Shown here: positions 61,417-64,000 of the stretch, piece after piece
Layout: each line of letters starts with the position of its first letter
How positions within the stretch are numbered: the first letter of the stretch is position 1
Assembly (NCBI RefSeq): GCF_900105495.1
Contig: NZ_FNTF01000002.1
Coordinates: forward strand, 5,138,501 to 5,202,500
Reading direction: 5' to 3'
Length of the DNA: 64,000 bases
Origin: Pseudomonas frederiksbergensis
GTDB lineage: Bacteria; Pseudomonadota; Gammaproteobacteria; Pseudomonadales; Pseudomonadaceae
Position numbers and translations under genes: made by a program
The notes under the pieces: model-generated
What the model was told of the DNA's origin: nothing
The model's input: only the letters and a program-made list of their open reading frames with translations
Database searches by the model: none

Positions 61417-61899
61417 ATGCACAAGCCGACCGTCCACCAACTGATTCTCGACAAGCTGCGGATCGACCTCGACATCGCCGAGCGTGCCGCACAGACCGCT
61501 TACGAAACCGCGACCCACGAAGAAAACATCGCTGAGAACAAGTACGACACACTGGGTCTGGAGGCGTCTTACCTGGCAGCCGGACAGGCCAAACGCGTGG
61601 AGGAAATCCGGCAGTCACTGACACTTTGCCAGAACCTGACGCTGCGCCCTTACGACGATCAGCGTGGTATCGAAGTCGGTGCCCTGCTCGGTCTGGAAGA
61701 CGAAAAGGGTCGTGAGCAATGGTTGTTTCTGGCCCCCGATGCGGCGGGCTTGAAGGTCGACCTGGTAGGGCAATGGATTACCGTCATCACCCCCCGCTCA
61801 CCGCTGGGTAAAAGCCTGCTGGGCAAGTTCGAAGGGGACGAGGTGGAGATTCTGGTGGCGGGTGCTCGGCAACAGTTTTCTGTCACCGAGGTGGTCTGA
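61417..61899 (+). CDS. GreA/GreB-family transcription elongation factor-like protein
   Basis: 160 residues from ATG 61417. N-terminal coiled-coil (KLRIDLDIAERAAQTAYETA, ENIAENKYDTLGLEASYLAA) and a C-terminal FKBP-like domain (GREQWLFLAPDAAGLKVDLV, VITPRSPLGKSLLGKFEGDE). The GreA_GreB C-terminal signature is SPLGKSLLGK. The tip of the coiled coil has EENIAENKYDTLG in place of the D/E pair of GreA, so RNA-cleavage activity may differ, as with Rnk and other Gre-like factors. Binds RNA polymerase by family. Confidence 0.83.
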   Translation: MHKPTVHQLILDKLRIDLDIAERAAQTAYETATHEENIAENKYDTLGLEASYLAAGQAKRVEEIRQSLTLCQNLTLRPYDDQRGIEVGALLGLEDEKGREQWLFLAPDAAGLKVDLVGQWITVITPRSPLGKSLLGKFEGDEVEILVAGARQQFSVTEVV

Positions 61900-61908
61900 C
61901 CCGGGAGA

Positions 61909-62892
<984 letters not shown>

Positions 62893-63031
62893 TCAAAGCA
62901 GGTAGACGCCACGGGCATCAGCGACGGTATATAACTATATTAATGGTTTGAAGAATAAATCTAGAACTTTTTTATCAAACTGCCACTATTCGTGTTCTGG
63001 TGTCCTGCCCCGTGAATGCGAGGCAGGAACA

Positions 63032-63535
63032 CTAACGATCCCCTTGCCGACGACGTTCCACCAGCGGCACCAGATAGACCGGTACCCGCGACAGTTGCAA
63101 CACCCGCGCCGCAGTCCGCCCCAAAGGCGTTTCCGCGCCAGCACCATGGCTATGACTTCCTACGATCAACAAATCCACGGAGAGTTTCTGCGCCTGGTCG
63201 AGAATCACCTGGGACGGATCGCCCTGAAGCACCCGTACTGCTTTGATCCGCTCAAGGTCCTGCTCCCCTTCATCCCCCAACTCTTCACGAAAGCTATCGA
63301 GCACCCGATGCTCGATATTGGCGATCACCGTATTCAGGCCCTGACTGTGAAACTCGTTCAACGACTGCTCATCGAGGTAACTCTGAAGCACCGACTCGGC
63401 GAACAGCCCCATCGGTTCAACGGCATGCACTACGTAGAGATCGGCATTGAATGTGCGCGCCAGTGCCAAGGCATGCTGCATGACCAAAGGCGCGTACAAG
63501 CCGAGGTCAGTGGCGTACAGCATCGAATGAATCAT
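63032..63535 (-). CDS. Universal stress protein (UspA family)
   Basis: 167 residues from ATG 63535. UspA fold: MIHSMLYATDLGLYAPLVMQ opening, then VQGDPSQVI-type LQGDPSQVILDQAQKLSVDL and the nucleotide-binding signature LLIVGSHSHGAGAETPLGRT (G-x-H-x-x-G) before AARVLQLSRVPVYLVP. The G-2x-G-9x-G(S/T) pattern is partly kept, so ATP binding is possible. Single gene. Confidence 0.9.
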   Translation of the reverse strand: MIHSMLYATDLGLYAPLVMQHALALARTFNADLYVVHAVEPMGLFAESVLQSYLDEQSLNEFHSQGLNTVIANIEHRVLDSFREELGDEGEQDLERIKAVRVLQGDPSQVILDQAQKLSVDLLIVGSHSHGAGAETPLGRTAARVLQLSRVPVYLVPLVERRRQGDR

Positions 63536-63629
63536 ATGACCTCCTCGAGTGCCGACATGGCGGAGATTGATTCAGCTTAGCAGTGCCTTGGCGAGTGCGG
63601 CGTTTCGCGTAACGCATTGAACCGTGGGC

Positions 63630-64000
63630 TTAAACCTTTTGCTCGTTGCTTATGCCGTGCGGCACGTGTCCGGTGGCGACCACCTCGCGGGCCAACTCGC
63701 AATGACCCGCCTGATCGTCGAAAAACACGTCGGCGGCAAAGGCTTCGAGAAACGCTGACTTGGTCAGGCCGCCGAGAAACAGCGACTCGTCCAAACGAAT
63801 GTCCCATTCGCGCAAGGTACGGATCACTCGCTCATGGGCCGGCGCCGACCGCGCGGTCACCAGTGCGGTGCGGATCGGACAGGCGTCTTCCGGGAACTCC
63901 CGTTGCAGCAAATTCAGGGCGGCGAGGAAGCCTTTGAACGGCCCGCCGCGCAGGGGCTCGCGGGCAGCCTCACGCTCGCTGGCCTGAAACGCTTCCAGGC
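63630..64000 (-). CDS. 5'-Nucleotidase, cytosolic NT5C1-like (5' part beyond window)
   Basis: The minus-strand frame is open from the right edge to the stop at 63630, at least 122 codons; the N-terminus with the first catalytic Asp is outside. Visible segments are FKGFLAALNLLQREF, CPIRTALVTARSAPAHERVI (Arg-rich phosphate-binding motif), REWDIRLDESLFLGGLTKSA and FAADVFFDDQAGHCELAREV (the FDDQ metal motif of the HAD fold). This matches the 5'-nucleotidase family related to animal NT5C1A. Ends at a residual basic tail. Confidence 0.82.
   Translation of the reverse strand, partial: LEAFQASEREAAREPLRGGPFKGFLAALNLLQREFPEDACPIRTALVTARSAPAHERVIRTLREWDIRLDESLFLGGLTKSAFLEAFAADVFFDDQAGHCELAREVVATGHVPHGISNEQKV

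Overview
The window is a stretch of chromosome from a fluorescent Pseudomonas (P. fluorescens group). The evidence is the high-GC coding style, Pseudomonas-type gene neighbourhoods (tamBA-GNAT-xthA, lpxL/minCDE/RluA, earP-efp, ohrR-ohr, cysB) and many intergenic REP-type palindromes of the GTGGGAGCGAGCCTGCTCGCGAT kind. Almost all of it is ordinary core genome. Both edge genes are cut: tamB on the left and a 5'-nucleotidase on the right.

Layout. 1-5261: outer-membrane translocation and assembly module (tamB, tamA). 5327-11321: acetyltransferase, exonuclease III, a PstS-like/OmpA fusion, an ankyrin protein and an acyl-CoA synthetase. 11603-15008: a DUF3509 gene with a sigma-54-type promoter, the methionine-salvage dioxygenase mtnD next to a 34-codon scar of mtnB, an MFS carrier and aroC. 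15137-20188: a lipase-like hydrolase, a 266-bp MITE-like element, a membrane protein of unknown role, prmB, an isochorismatase-fold protein and an Smr protein. 20189-22381: a decayed prophage between the Smr gene and folE (CI-type repressor, divergent PL7 alginate-lyase-like protein, integrase C-terminal scar). 22971-24566: an intact IS1182-family insertion sequence with 16-bp inverted repeats and a 6-bp target duplication.

25488-36603 is a ureide/urate catabolic region: purine permease, LysE exporter, hiuH, puuE, uraD, alc, allA, puuD, a urate/xanthine-type permease and two tandem Tsx/OmpK channels. Together they would take purines across both membranes and convert urate to 5-hydroxyisourate (PuuD), OHCU (HiuH), allantoin (UraD), allantoate (PuuE), ureidoglycolate (Alc) and glyoxylate plus urea (AllA). 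Three near-identical TTGTATACAA palindromes stand before the permease and in the hiuH/puuE divergent gap, which suggests one unlinked GntR-type regulator.

36713-53863: patatin, lpxL, minCDE, RluA-type synthase, LPS-kinase-like protein, M18 aminopeptidase, MscS channel, DeaD helicase, crotonase, spermidine-synthase-like protein, class II DAHP synthase, YcaQ-type protein and DUF1127. 53959-64000: two LysR regulators, TauE exporter, ohrR/ohr, secreted esterase, efp with its rhamnosyltransferase earP, Gre-type factor, cysB and a universal stress protein.

The most unusual signal is intergenic. Four elements that start and end with CTGTGGCGAGGG-type arms each fold on paper into a cloverleaf: a long outer stem enclosing three hairpins, the middle one with a different sequence but still paired in every copy. 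A second family (four copies, about 105 bp) folds as a chain of four hairpins. No REP-associated transposase lies in the window. No tRNA, rRNA or CRISPR was seen.
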